Positions 48,587-57,554 of a stretch of 64,000 nt of DNA are shown one piece after another (within the stretch, counting starts at the first letter, position 1; the number at the start of each line of letters is the position of its first letter). The stretch lies in NCBI RefSeq assembly GCF_002924445.1, contig NZ_PIGG01000004.1, positions 62,001 to 126,000 of the forward strand, read 5' to 3'. The notes under the pieces were generated by a model that did not search any database, was not told the origin of the DNA, and saw nothing but the letters and a program-made list of their open reading frames with translations. The stretch comes from Minwuia thermotolerans. Its GTDB lineage: Bacteria; Pseudomonadota; Alphaproteobacteria; Minwuiales; Minwuiaceae. The translations under genes and the position numbers were made by a program.

Positions 48587-49080
48587 CAGGCCACCGCCGC
48601 CGGGTAATCGCTGTGCACCAGCTCGGCCAGATCGGCCAGCGCCTGGATGCCGGCCGCGCCCATGACCTCGGCGATCTGCATCGCCGCCAGCACGTCGGCC
48701 TCGGGCGTCGGCAGGTCGAGGATCTCGATCTGGACGGCGGCGATCCAGCGGTCGCCGTCCGGCTGGCCGGCGCGCCAGGGCTCGACGGCCATGCGGCACT
48801 CGGTCTCGACATAGGCCTCGCCCGTCCAGACCGGCATCAGGAAGGTCCGGGCGCCGCGGCCGAGATTGAGCCGCCACCAGCCCTTCAGGATCTCGAACTG
48901 GCGCAGCGTGGTCTCGATCTCGACCTGGTAGCGGGCCGGCGAGACCGTGAAGAGCGATTCCCGGTCGGTCCAGCCCTGGTCCATCTCGACCGCGTTGAAC
49001 GAGGTCATGGGCTGCAGCTGCAGCGGTTCGCGGAACGGCGTGTAGGGCACGCCGGCCGGCCATGTCACCGGGGCGCTCAC
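48586..49080 (-). CDS. phage minor tail protein (gpM/distal tail type)
   Basis: A 164-residue protein immediately after the tape measure (4-base overlap). WTDRESLFTVSPARYQVEIET and FEILKGWWRLNLGRGARTF resemble minor tail or tail-hub accessory proteins found at this spot. No catalytic motif. Confidence 0.6.
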   Translation of the reverse strand: MSAPVTWPAGVPYTPFREPLQLQPMTSFNAVEMDQGWTDRESLFTVSPARYQVEIETTLRQFEILKGWWRLNLGRGARTFLMPVWTGEAYVETECRMAVEPWRAGQPDGDRWIAAVQIEILDLPTPEADVLAAMQIAEVMGAAGIQALADLAELVHSDYPAAVA

Positions 49081-51968
49081 GGGTTGGCCCTCGGCCGGGG
49101 CAGGCTCATGGGCAGGCCGCCGTCGCGCATGGCGGCGAAGACCGGGCCCTGGCCGGAGCGGAGGTCGGCAGCGATGTCGCCGGAGACGTCGTCCTTCAGG
49201 CGCCGCAGGAAGTCGATGCGCAGCCCGCCGTCAGGCGTGCGGCTGGCCTTCGCCTCGGCCTCGCCCCCCAGGTGATTGTGGATCTCGACGTTCATGCCGC
49301 CGCCGGCGACCTCGGCCCGGCCGGACGAGACCGCCGCCATGGCGCGCAGGCTCTCGGCCAGGCCGGAGATGGTCCGCGCCGTCGCCGCCTGCTGCGCCTC
49401 GGTCAGCACCCGCTCACCTTCCAGCAGCACTGCCGGCACCTCGCGCGGGCCGAGGCCCGCGGCGGCCGTGCCCTCGTGATAGCGCGGCGCGGTGCGGAAC
49501 AGCGCCGCCGGCAGCGTCCGCGGCGCCTGGCCGTCGCGGCCGGCGACGCCGCCCTCGTGCAGCGGCGTCACCCCGGTGACCGAGCCCAGCGACCCACCCG
49601 CGCCGGGCCCGAAGGACGGCGCGAACAGGCTGCCGAAGATCTGCCCCAGCTCGCCCAGCCCCTGTTGCAGGATCGGGCTGATCGACATCTGGAAGGCCAG
49701 CCGCGCCAGCTCGGCGACGGCGAAATCGACGAAGTCGGAGAGCGAGGCCTTGCCCTGCACCAGGCGCACGAAGAAGTCCTCGGCGGAGCGGGTGGCGCGG
49801 TCGAACAGGTCCTCGGAGACCGCGGCCCAGTCGCCCTGGACGGCCTCCGCCTCGGCCATGGCGCGCTCGATGCCGGCGGCCCAGTCGGTGCGCCGGTCGA
49901 GATCCTCGCGATAGGCCTCGGCCAGCATCCCCTCATGGATGCGCTCGACGTCGGCGGCGAACTCGGCATAGCCGGCCGCGGTCTCGTCCAGCCCGGCCAG
50001 GGCCTCGTCCCGCCACCGGTCGGCGGCGGCCGCGGCGCGCTCAAAGCTCGGCGCCAGCTGGTCGAGCCGCTGGGAGATGTCGTCGGTGGTCTGCTCGTGC
50101 AGCCGGGCGGTCTCCTCGGCCGCGCGGGCGGCCTCGCGGGTCGCCTTGGCATGATCGCGCTCGGCCTGCTGCGCCAGCAGCAGCTCCGAGACCAGCGCCT
50201 CCAGCTCCAGGGCCTGGCGGCGCGTGACCTCGATCTTCGCGTCGGCCGCCTGCTCGACGATGCGGGCTGTCTGCTGCTCGGCCTCGATGTCGATCGCGGT
50301 CAGCCGCTCGAAGTCCGGCGAGACCTGGCGGGCGCGGCGCAGACGCTCGATCGCCGCCAGCTCGGCCTCGGCGTCCGCGATCGCGTCGGCGAAGGGGTTC
50401 TTCTTCGGCGCGCGCCCCGGCGGGTCGTCGTCACCGCTGCCGGCCTTCGTCTCCGCCGACTTCAGCCGCTCAATCTCGGCGCGGGTGGCGGCGATGCTGC
50501 TCTGGAGCTGTTCCAGCTCGGCGCGGGCGTGGTCGATGTCCTCACTATCACCCTGGCGCTGGTGACTTTGGACGAGGCCAAGCGCCAGGTTGTTGGGCTG
50601 GCTCCGCTGCAGCAGCTGCCGTTCTTCTTCCCGGGCCTGCAGGTCGGCGGCCAGGCTGTCGAGCTCCGCCGTGAGCGCCTGCTCCCGAAGACGCTGTCCC
50701 TGCAGGCGGAGTTCCGCCGTCTCCAGCGCCGCCGCGCGGCTGTTGTCGGTCAGCCGGCCGAGGGCGCGGGCCTGTCGCTCGATGGCCTCGGTCGCGGTGT
50801 CCGTGTCGCCGCCGAGGTCAATCATCGACGCGGCGGCTGTTGCGGCCACGCCGGCGACCAGGCCGATTGGGTTCGACCGCATGGCGACGTTGAGGCCGCG
50901 CATGGCGATCGCCGCGCCGCCGGTCGCGGCGGCGAAGCCGGCCGTGGCGATCCGCGCGGTGGCGTAGCCGGCGGCGAGCGCCGCGATCGTCTCCAGGTTG
51001 CGCGCCGCGAAAACGGTGATGTCGCCGATCGCGGAGGCGACGGTGGAGAGCCCGTCGACCACGGCCGGATCCCGCAGGACGACGGCGAGTTCCTGCGCCG
51101 ATTCGGTGACCGCGTCGAGGAAGCCGCCCTCGGCCAGCGCCACCTCCAGGTCGAAGATCGTCGTGCCGAAGCGGTTGAAGGCCGCGCGCGCCGATTCGGC
51201 GGCTCCGGTCACGCCATCGGCGAATTCGGCCCGCAGCTGGCGGGCGAAGCGCGGGATGAAGTCGTCGGAAAAGAGTTCGCCCTGCTCCAGCATATCCGAA
51301 AGCGCCTGTGTCGAGACGCCCATGGCCCTGGCGGCGACCTGGAAGGCGCCCGGCAGGACTTCGCCCAGCTGGCCGCGCAGCTCCTCGGCTGAGACCTTGC
51401 CCTTGGAGATCACCTGCTGGATCGCCAGCAGGGCGCGCTCGGTCTCGTTCGACGACCGGCCCAGCACGGCCATGGCCTCGGAGACGGCGGTGAAGATCTC
51501 GCGGGTCTGGCCGGCGTCGATCGCCGTGCCCCGGGTCGCGGCCGCCAGCGCCGTGAAACTCTCGATCGCCGGCCGGAGCGAGAGGCCGAGGCGGTCGGCC
51601 TCGGCGCGCACGAAGGCCATGGCGTCGGCGCCGGCCTCCGCCGAGCCGGTGGCGACCGCCAGTGCGTTCGTCATGGATTCGACGGCGACGCCGGTCTCGG
51701 CGATCGAGCGGGCAACGCGCAGCGCGCCGAAGGCGGCCAGGGCGGCGACCACGCCGCGGACCGCGCGCTCCAGCTCGACGCCGGAGCGGGCCATGCGTTG
51801 CTGCTCGGCCGCAGCCGAGCGGGTGGCGCGCTCGAAGCCGCGTTGGGCCTCGGCGGCGCGGTCGGTGGAGCGGTCCAGCCGCTCCAGCCCGGCCTCGGCC
51901 TCGCGGGTGGCGCCGGTGAAACCGGCATCCCGGGCGGTGAGCGTCAGGCCGACGCGGTACTCGGTCAT
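49077..51968 (-). CDS. phage tail tape measure protein
   Basis: A 963-residue, mostly helical protein. The N-terminal tape-measure domain (residues about 50-260: AMVVLGRSSNETERALL-like region with GQLGEVLPGAFQVAARAMG) is followed by hydrophobic segments (around 320-385) and a long charged coiled coil (400-740). A C-terminal Gly-rich part follows. Length sets tail length. Overlaps the chaperone frame-2 stop by 4 bases. Confidence 0.9.
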   Translation of the reverse strand: MTEYRVGLTLTARDAGFTGATREAEAGLERLDRSTDRAAEAQRGFERATRSAAAEQQRMARSGVELERAVRGVVAALAAFGALRVARSIAETGVAVESMTNALAVATGSAEAGADAMAFVRAEADRLGLSLRPAIESFTALAAATRGTAIDAGQTREIFTAVSEAMAVLGRSSNETERALLAIQQVISKGKVSAEELRGQLGEVLPGAFQVAARAMGVSTQALSDMLEQGELFSDDFIPRFARQLRAEFADGVTGAAESARAAFNRFGTTIFDLEVALAEGGFLDAVTESAQELAVVLRDPAVVDGLSTVASAIGDITVFAARNLETIAALAAGYATARIATAGFAAATGGAAIAMRGLNVAMRSNPIGLVAGVAATAAASMIDLGGDTDTATEAIERQARALGRLTDNSRAAALETAELRLQGQRLREQALTAELDSLAADLQAREEERQLLQRSQPNNLALGLVQSHQRQGDSEDIDHARAELEQLQSSIAATRAEIERLKSAETKAGSGDDDPPGRAPKKNPFADAIADAEAELAAIERLRRARQVSPDFERLTAIDIEAEQQTARIVEQAADAKIEVTRRQALELEALVSELLLAQQAERDHAKATREAARAAEETARLHEQTTDDISQRLDQLAPSFERAAAAADRWRDEALAGLDETAAGYAEFAADVERIHEGMLAEAYREDLDRRTDWAAGIERAMAEAEAVQGDWAAVSEDLFDRATRSAEDFFVRLVQGKASLSDFVDFAVAELARLAFQMSISPILQQGLGELGQIFGSLFAPSFGPGAGGSLGSVTGVTPLHEGGVAGRDGQAPRTLPAALFRTAPRYHEGTAAAGLGPREVPAVLLEGERVLTEAQQAATARTISGLAESLRAMAAVSSGRAEVAGGGMNVEIHNHLGGEAEAKASRTPDGGLRIDFLRRLKDDVSGDIAADLRSGQGPVFAAMRDGGLPMSLPRPRANP

Positions 51969-52692
51969 CCGCTACCTCCCGCCGCTTCGGCGAAGACGGA
52001 AACCGCGCCCGCCTCCAGCGCGCGGAGATCGCCGAACCGCGCCGCCGTCATCTCGATGCCGGCCATGCGCGCCGCCGCCTCGACCGCCGCGTAGTCCAGG
52101 GCGGCGGGACGGGAGAGCGGCACGAAGCCGGCGCCGGCGGGAATGAGCTGCATGAGCTGCCGCCACTGGCCCTGGACCAGGGCGAAGAGCTCGATCGCCG
52201 GGCCGGCCGAGGCCGGCAGGACCAGCAGTCCCGCCGCCATCTCGGGGCGCCGCCGCCGCAGGCGCTCCAGCTGGTCCTCGCTCAGGCCCCATCGCTCGGC
52301 CTGGCGGATCGCCGAGGAGCTGCGCCGCGCCCGGCCGCCGGCGAAGCGCCGGCCGAGCTCGCGGAGTTTTTTCTGGCGTACTCCCGGCCCGACAGCGCCT
52401 GCCAGTAGGCCAGTACCGCCGCCTGGACGGCGGGGATGTGGCGCAGGAACTGCGCCTTGGCCGTGTCCGAGAACTCGATATCGGCGCCGTCCGCGTCGCG
52501 GACCTCGGTCCAGCCGACCAGCACCCGGCCGAGAAAGGCGGCGTTGGATTCCTTCGCCAGCGGCTCGGCCTCGTCGACCGGCAGCCGCTCGAAGACGGCG
52601 GTGAACTCCTGGAAGGCCATGGTGCCGTCCGCCTGGGGGGCGGGCACGGCGACGGGCCACGAGAACGTCTCGCGCTCGGAAAGGGTGAACAG
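51965..52692 (-). CDS. tail assembly chaperone, -1 frameshift product
   Basis: Translation that begins at the CTG of 52692 and slips back one base at A AAA AAC (52372-52366) would give a 242-residue protein: 109 codons of the first frame, then the second frame from KKLRELGRRF to the stop at 51965. The second part is rich in helices (QAERWGLSEDQLERLRRR). This is the gpG/gpGT arrangement of siphophage tails, in which the long form binds the tape measure. The second frame has no start codon of its own with a ribosome-binding site. Confidence 0.7.
52282..52692 (-). CDS. tail assembly chaperone, unshifted product
   Basis: A 136-residue product in frame 0. Reading from CTG 52692 gives LFTLSERETFSWPVAVPAPQ..TMAFQEFTAVFERLPVDE, the usual start of this chaperone group (T-F-W/S-W-P-V). 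An ideal AGGAGG lies 5 bases before this CTG, while GTG 52647 and ATG 52620 have none, so a CTG start is favoured. The C-terminus after the slip site (ASSAGASPAAGRG) is low-complexity. Confidence 0.65.
   Translation of the reverse strand: MFTLSERETFSWPVAVPAPQADGTMAFQEFTAVFERLPVDEAEPLAKESNAAFLGRVLVGWTEVRDADGADIEFSDTAKAQFLRHIPAVQAAVLAYWQALSGREYARKNSASSAGASPAAGRGAAPRRSARPSDGA
52366..52372 (-). other. -1 ribosomal frameshift site A AAA AAC
   Basis: The zero-frame codons read AGA AAA AAC TCC; slipping back one base gives AAA AAA CTC, entering the open second frame. This is a canonical X XXY YYZ heptamer, correctly phased, at the end of the first chaperone domain. Confidence 0.75.
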
Positions 52693-52701
52693 CGGAGCCT
52701 C

Positions 52702-53637
52702 CTACTTCGTGGTGATGGTGATCTCGTCGTCGCCCGACGAGGGCGTGATCTGCAGGTCCAGCGGCATTGCCAGTACGCCGTCGCGGTCGGTGAACTGGCC
52801 CGTCTTGATCTGCACCGCCGGCATGGTGATCTCGACGATGTCGCCGCCGCTGGCGCCGTGGGTGATGACGATCGCCTGCGTCCCGGCGGCCGCGGCCTCC
52901 TCGACCAGGTTCTTGGTCCCGATCGTCGGCAGGTCGAGGCTGATCCGCCCGGACATCCGCCGGCGGTTGATGCGCACGCCGCGATGGCCCGCCATGTCGT
53001 CGAAGCTGGGCCGGCGGCCGCAGTCGATCGAGAACTCGGAGACGCGCATGGCCTCGCCGCCGATGGTGATCGTGGTCTCGACCGCGCCCACCGGCAGGCC
53101 CTCTGCGAAGGCGGGCAGCGAGCCGGAGATCTGCGCCGCCGCGGCGATTGCCTGGCGCAGGCCCAGCATCTGGAAGTTGATCCGCGGCACCTGGCCGGCG
53201 CGGCCCTCGATCACCGCGTTGCCGCGCGCGCCGAGCAGGCGGCCGTCGACGCCGTCGATGTTGGGATGGATCGTGACCGAGCCGTAGTCAGCCGAGACCG
53301 GCTGGAAGTCGACCTTGGTGTCGGCGGTTACCGTCTGGGCGAAGCCGCAGGCCAGCAGCAGCGCCGCCCAGTGGGGCACGGTATCGAGCGCGGCGTCGTC
53401 GCCGCCGGCGGCGAGCTCGACGGAAAGGCCGAGGGTGGCGTGCGGCGCGCCGACGAACTGCTTCTTGGCGCCGGCACGGCCGTCGACCAGCTCCCGGTCG
53501 CCGTAACTCGCCGCCAGCGGGTTCCACTGTGGGCTGCCGACGCAGAGCACGGCGTCGCCGATCGCCGGCGTCGGGTCCGTGCCCTCGGTCACCTCGGTCT
53601 TCGCCAGGATCAGGTACTCGTCGTAATCATAGGGCAC
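52702..53637 (-). CDS. phage tail tube protein
   Basis: A 311-residue beta-rich protein: TEGTDPTPAIGDAVL near the N-terminus, central VSADYGSVTIHPNIDG, and C-terminal GQFTDRDGVLAMPLDLQITPS. Fits the major tail tube protein of Mu-like siphophages. It is directly upstream of the chaperone gene pair, its normal position. Stop TAG overlaps the AGGAGG of the next gene. Confidence 0.72.
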   Translation of the reverse strand: MPYDYDEYLILAKTEVTEGTDPTPAIGDAVLCVGSPQWNPLAASYGDRELVDGRAGAKKQFVGAPHATLGLSVELAAGGDDAALDTVPHWAALLLACGFAQTVTADTKVDFQPVSADYGSVTIHPNIDGVDGRLLGARGNAVIEGRAGQVPRINFQMLGLRQAIAAAAQISGSLPAFAEGLPVGAVETTITIGGEAMRVSEFSIDCGRRPSFDDMAGHRGVRINRRRMSGRISLDLPTIGTKNLVEEAAAAGTQAIVITHGASGGDIVEITMPAVQIKTGQFTDRDGVLAMPLDLQITPSSGDDEITITTK

Positions 53638-53640
53638 GGC

Positions 53641-53835
53641 TCAGTCCTCCTTGGGCGCCGCGGCCGGCTTCGGCCGGGGCGCGGGTTCGGTCATCGGCCG
53701 GGGCGCGGGTTCGGCCATGATCCGGTGGGCGGGATCGGCGGGCGGCGCGGTGCGGCTGCCCTTCACCAGGCGCGCCGGCTTGTCGTCGGCCTCGCGGCGG
53801 TAGATGCCGCCGCGGCGGCGGGTGGTCTCGGTCAT
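53641..53835 (-). CDS. 64-residue Pro/Arg-rich phage protein
   Basis: A short basic protein with two copies of EPAPRP-type sequence near the C-terminus, encoded by a 24-base tandem repeat at 53671-53718. It overlaps the gp37-type gene by 4 bases and is 3 bases from the tube gene. Mu-like phages often carry a small gene (DUF2635/gp38) here; the match is by position only. Confidence 0.5.
   Translation of the reverse strand: MTETTRRRGGIYRREADDKPARLVKGSRTAPPADPAHRIMAEPAPRPMTEPAPRPKPAAAPKED
53671..53718. repeat. 24-base tandem repeat inside a phage gene
   Basis: Two units of CGGCCGGGGCGCGGGTTCGG followed by TCAT and CCAT respectively, one substitution apart. In frame, so it adds eight residues. 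Confidence 0.8.
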
Positions 53836-54263
53836 GACGTCACCTCGCGGGTCTCGACGCCGTCGAAGCGGAAGGCGTCCTCGAAGATCAGGATGCGGTC
53901 GGTCAGCTCGGCCAGGCGGCCGGAGACGGGGATCGGATTGTTGCGCCCGGCCGGGTGGCGGAAGGCGACCAGGGCGCCGATCAGCCCGTCGCGGAGATCG
54001 GCCAGCTCGTCATTCCCGGCCGCGCCGGTGCCGCCGGCGACGTTGCGCACCACCGAGACGGCCGAGAACGCGTAGGTGATTCGCTGGCGCAGCTTCGGGC
54101 CGGTCTCGCGGCCGCCGGTCCGGGTCTCGCCGGTGGGCACGATGAACAGCGCCGGCAGGCGGGGCGCGTTCTCCAGCACCTCGCCCAGCTCCGCGGCGCC
54201 GCCGATGTCGAGATAGCCGAGGCCGACGGCCTTCAGGTGATCGATGACGGGCTGGATCTTCAT
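53832..54263 (-). CDS. Mu gp37-like protein (DUF1834 type), tail terminator candidate
   Basis: A 143-residue protein: VIDHLKAVGLGYLDIGGAAEL, PALFIVPTGE, ADLRDGLIGALVAFRHP and FEDAFRFDGVETRE. The position after virion-morphogenesis and before the tube fits gp37/tail terminator of Mu-like phages. Confidence 0.7.
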   Translation of the reverse strand: MKIQPVIDHLKAVGLGYLDIGGAAELGEVLENAPRLPALFIVPTGETRTGGRETGPKLRQRITYAFSAVSVVRNVAGGTGAAGNDELADLRDGLIGALVAFRHPAGRNNPIPVSGRLAELTDRILIFEDAFRFDGVETREVTS

Positions 54264-54778
54264 GCCCCCGCTCCCGAGCTGGGCCCGCCGCCCGCGGCGG
54301 CGTCGAGGCGGCGGACGACGATGCCTTCGATGTCCTCCTGAAGCGCCGTTGAAAGGCCGATGAAGGGCCTGGCGGGGATCGTCACCTCGCGCTTGCGCAC
54401 CCAGGCGCCGCCGATGCGGAAGACGAGGCCTTTCTTCGTCTTCGCGCGGATCTGGCCGCCGGTCTGGTGGATCGCGGCGTAGACCAGGTTGGTGCCGACC
54501 GAGGCCGTATCGGCGGTCGCCGAACTCGTGATCGAGCGCCGCAGCCGGCCGGCGTCGGTCAGGGTCCGGCCGCCTTCGGCGCGGGCGCGGAGCGACGGCT
54601 TCCAGGGCCGTCCGTCCGGCGCGGTCTCCGTGTCGAAGTGCCCAACGGTGTGGCTCTCCATCTGCCCCGCGATCGAACGCATGATCGGCGTGAGATCCTC
54701 GCCGGCCTGGCGGAGCCGCCGGAGCCCGCCCCGGGCGCGCTCGAAGCCGTCGACATCGATGGTGAGCTGCAGCGCCAT
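54260..54778 (-). CDS. phage virion morphogenesis protein
   Basis: A 172-residue protein: MRSIAGQMESHTVGHFDTETAPDGRPWKP, the LTDAGRLRRSITSS strand, ASVGTNLVYAAIHQTGG and PARPFIGLS. This is the Mu gpG/P2 gpS-like tail-completion family. Joined to gp36 by a one-base overlap. Confidence 0.88.
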   Translation of the reverse strand: MALQLTIDVDGFERARGGLRRLRQAGEDLTPIMRSIAGQMESHTVGHFDTETAPDGRPWKPSLRARAEGGRTLTDAGRLRRSITSSATADTASVGTNLVYAAIHQTGGQIRAKTKKGLVFRIGGAWVRKREVTIPARPFIGLSTALQEDIEGIVVRRLDAAAGGGPSSGAGA

Positions 54779-55203
54779 CAGAGGCCCTTCAGGCTCTGCC
54801 GCGAGAAGGTCCGGCCCGGGCTGGTGAACTCGGGCGCGCCCTCGGAGGCCGCGGCGCTGTCGCCGGCGTCGTCGTCGCCCAGGCTGAGAAGCCCGCGGGC
54901 CACCTGCTGCAGACCCTTCACCGCGGCCTCGTGCCGGGTGCGCACGGTCTCGGGGACGCTGTGGACGTGCAGGTAGTAGCGGGCCATGTCGGCCGCCCAG
55001 GCGGTCAGCTGCGCCGGCGGGTCGGCCAGCGGCAGCGTGTAGCGCTTGACCAGGTAGCCGTTGATCTCCGCCTCGGCCGTGGCGATGGCGCTGTCCAGGA
55101 CGCTGTCGACGATGGCGCCGGCCTGGCCGTCGCGGTCGGTCAGCTGCTCCAGTTCCCGGGCCCCGAAGCGGGCGGTCATGTCGGCCTTGGTGGTGTAGCT
55201 CAT
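54778..55203 (-). CDS. Mu gp36-like protein (DUF1320), head-tail connector
   Basis: A 141-residue protein: YTTKADMTARFGARELEQLTD and DSALATAEAEINGYLVKRYTLPL (with ATAEAEINGYL at its centre) are the DUF1320 core. A 166-base gap upstream (55204-55369) holds no gene I can identify. Confidence 0.85.
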   Translation of the reverse strand: MSYTTKADMTARFGARELEQLTDRDGQAGAIVDSVLDSAIATAEAEINGYLVKRYTLPLADPPAQLTAWAADMARYYLHVHSVPETVRTRHEAAVKGLQQVARGLLSLGDDDAGDSAAASEGAPEFTSPGRTFSRQSLKGL

Positions 55204-55369
55204 GGCTCGGCCCCGGTGAGAAAAAGGTGGCCGTCTCTCCGGCCTGTCACGCCCATGCCTCAGACGTCGCAGCCGGCGTCCGCCCGCCGGCGGGCCTACT
55301 CACCCGCTCCACGCGCCAGCCCGGCCGGCGCGCTTCAGCACGAGCTTTCGCTCGGGATCTCCTCGGGCG

Positions 55370-55795
55370 TCAGCTCCCGCCGCCGCCCGCGTTGCCGCCG
55401 TCGCTGCCACCCTGGCCGTCGCCTTCCTTCATCGCCCGGAAGGCGGCCCAGGACGTGGCGATCGTTGCCGCCGGGATGGCGAAGCCGGCGATGCGCTCGA
55501 CGGACTTCGCCTTCGGCGTGCCGTCCCGGGTGAAGTCCTTCGCCTGGTCCAGGCCGGGGAAGACGTCGAGCAGCTTCTCGTGGATCTCCGTCTCGGTCAT
55601 GGGCGGGTCCGCGGGCGCCGGCGCGTCCTCCAGGTGGACGACCAGCATCGGGTCGGCCAGGATGGCCTCCACCTGGTCGGGCCGGAAGTTGGTGGCGGGC
55701 GCCTCGGTCCGCTCGGCCGGCCAGGCGCGGCCGGCGCGGCGGAAGCCGGGCCGCTTCGCGGTCACCACCAGGATCCTGTTCTCGTAGGCGTGCAT
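55370..55795 (-). CDS. HI1506-like phage protein
   Basis: A 141-residue protein. RILVVTAKRPGFRRAGRAWP, then a motif ATNFRPDQVEAILADPMLVV, fits the HI1506 family of Mu-like prophages. The C-terminal part has a Gly-rich tail. ATG 55795 is preferred, as GGAG lies 6 bases before it; ATG 55801 is the alternative. Confidence 0.75.
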   Translation of the reverse strand: MHAYENRILVVTAKRPGFRRAGRAWPAERTEAPATNFRPDQVEAILADPMLVVHLEDAPAPADPPMTETEIHEKLLDVFPGLDQAKDFTRDGTPKAKSVERIAGFAIPAATIATSWAAFRAMKEGDGQGGSDGGNAGGGGS

Positions 55796-55806
55796 GGTCA
55801 TCTCCG

Positions 55807-56700
55807 TCAGCCCAGCCACGGCACGACCAGCAGCTCGGCCGTGCCCTTGTAGACGTTGGTGGCGCCGGCGGCGTCGCGCTCGGCGTTGAGGATCTCCAGC
55901 GCCTCGCCTTCCAGCGAAGGCGGCACGACCAGCAGCCGCGGCATGACGCCGATCGGCCGGCCATGGTCGCCCTTCATCCCCATCAGGCTCTCGCGGGCGA
56001 TCTTGTAGTTCGCCTTGTTGAGGGTCTGCTTGGAGCCCCAGGCGAACTGCCAGAAGCCGAACCCGACATTGCGACGGTGCTTGATGCCGTACTTGTATTC
56101 GTCGCTGTTGAAGACCGGCTCGTCGGTGGGCGCGTCCTGGCGGACCAGCGGGCCCTCCTGGCGGACCTGGTGGATCAGCGGCTTCAGCGGCCGGCTGACG
56201 TCCATCAGGAACCAGGGCGTGCCCGCGCCGCCGTCGGTGTTGGCGACCGACTGGACCTCGCCGTTCTCGTCCAGCACCGGGTGGTCGGTGTCGAAGAAGA
56301 ACTGCCCGTCATAGCAGACGGTCGAGAAGCCGGCGTTGAGCAGGGGCCAGATCAGCTGGTCCGGGTGCGCGGCGGCCGAGCGGCCCATCTCCTCGAACAT
56401 CGGCGCGTAGACGCCGTACTTGTCGTCCTCAATGTGGTCCACCGGCACGCCGAGGGTCAGCTCGAACTTCCGGTTCTTGATCGAGTAGTCGTGCTGCTGA
56501 AGGTTCTGCACGACCCGGTCGCCGAACCATTCGCGCAGGTTCGGCACCTGGCCGAGCCAGCCATACTCCTCCTCGGAAGTGGTCGACGGCACGCGGGTGG
56601 CGACCCGCGGCCACTGCGGCTCGTGCTGGCCAATGCCGTTCTGGAAGCTCGCCTTGAACCCCGTAAAGAGCGTGGCGAGATTGCCCCGGTTGATGATCAT
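55807..56700 (-). CDS. Mu gpT-like major capsid protein
   Basis: A 297-residue major head subunit: MIINRGNLATLFTGFKASFQNG, FGDRVVQNLQQHDYSIKNR and the C-terminal PRLLVVPPSLEGEALEIL with TNVYKGTAELLVVPWL. These are diagnostic of the Mu-like gpT family. Complete length. Confidence 0.94.
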   Translation of the reverse strand: MIINRGNLATLFTGFKASFQNGIGQHEPQWPRVATRVPSTTSEEEYGWLGQVPNLREWFGDRVVQNLQQHDYSIKNRKFELTLGVPVDHIEDDKYGVYAPMFEEMGRSAAAHPDQLIWPLLNAGFSTVCYDGQFFFDTDHPVLDENGEVQSVANTDGGAGTPWFLMDVSRPLKPLIHQVRQEGPLVRQDAPTDEPVFNSDEYKYGIKHRRNVGFGFWQFAWGSKQTLNKANYKIARESLMGMKGDHGRPIGVMPRLLVVPPSLEGEALEILNAERDAAGATNVYKGTAELLVVPWLG

Positions 56701-56717
56701 GGTGCTGGAAGCTCCGC

Positions 56718-57554
56718 TCAGTAGGTGATTTCGAGGACGGTGTCGGCCACCCGGGCCGCGCTGTTGGCGCCGCCCACGGTGATGGCGATGACGTCGCCGG
56801 CGGCCACGGTGTTGGCGGCCGTGGGCGTCGCCTCGTCGACGTCGCCGGCGGCCGAGCCGGCCTCGGCGATCGTGATCACGCCGTTGGTCACGGGCGTGCC
56901 GTTGATCGAGAGCGTCAGCGTCGCGTCGCCGTCCGCCAGGGCGCCGTCGAGCACCGAGCGGAACTTCGTGATGTCGCCGGCGAGCGGCGCCACCAGGCGG
57001 TAGACGTCGGTGCCGCTCAGATCCGCGGCCTTGGCGTTGAGGAAGATCTTGTCGGCGCCGAGATTGCCGCGCGCGGCGGCCGCGTCATCGACGTCGCCCA
57101 GGTCGTTGGCGGCGAGCAGCGCGCCGTCCGGGCTGACCAGGACCTGCGGCCCGGTGCGGACCCAGACGCCCTGGGCGTCCACGTCGGTGACGATGCCTGC
57201 GGGGCTGCGCGCGCCGCCATTGCTCGTCTTGGCGACCGTCTGGTCGTCGACGATCCAGCAGGCCTTGCCGATCTCGGAGACCGCGATCGCCTCGCCGCCC
57301 TCCGAATTGGCCCAGCGGAAGACGCCCTCGCGGATCCGGACGGTGATGTCACCATTGGCGCCGGCGGAGTTGTCGGCCCTCTCCTCGGCGCGGCCCACGG
57401 CCACCAGGCCAGTGGCGGTGGCGCCCTGCTGGACGAAGGCGCCGCTGAGCGCCACCAGGGCGCCGGCGTGGATCAGGGTCGCGGCCTTGACGGGGAGGTC
57501 GTGGAAGACGCCCTCCATCAGCGGCGTGTTGCGGTCGGCGGAAAGCGCGGTCAC
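56718..57554 (-). CDS. capsid cement protein (DUF2190-like) with extra C-terminal domain
   Basis: A 278-residue protein. Residues 1-135 look like the cement/decoration family: KAATLIHAGALVALSG, GLVAVGRAEERADNSAGANG and WIVDDQTVAKTSNGG. After a short ANDLGDVDDAAAARGNLG linker, typical of tail-fibre proteins, about 110 more residues form a beta-rich domain (TLTLSINGTPVTNGVITI). It overlaps the protease gene by 4 bases. The extra domain may decorate the head surface. Confidence 0.72.
   Translation of the reverse strand: MTALSADRNTPLMEGVFHDLPVKAATLIHAGALVALSGAFVQQGATATGLVAVGRAEERADNSAGANGDITVRIREGVFRWANSEGGEAIAVSEIGKACWIVDDQTVAKTSNGGARSPAGIVTDVDAQGVWVRTGPQVLVSPDGALLAANDLGDVDDAAAARGNLGADKIFLNAKAADLSGTDVYRLVAPLAGDITKFRSVLDGALADGDATLTLSINGTPVTNGVITIAEAGSAAGDVDEATPTAANTVAAGDVIAITVGGANSAARVADTVLEITY

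Noticed and set aside
49062-51392. 776-codon plus-strand frame
   Set aside because: Antisense to the tape measure gene, which has the expected helical domains.
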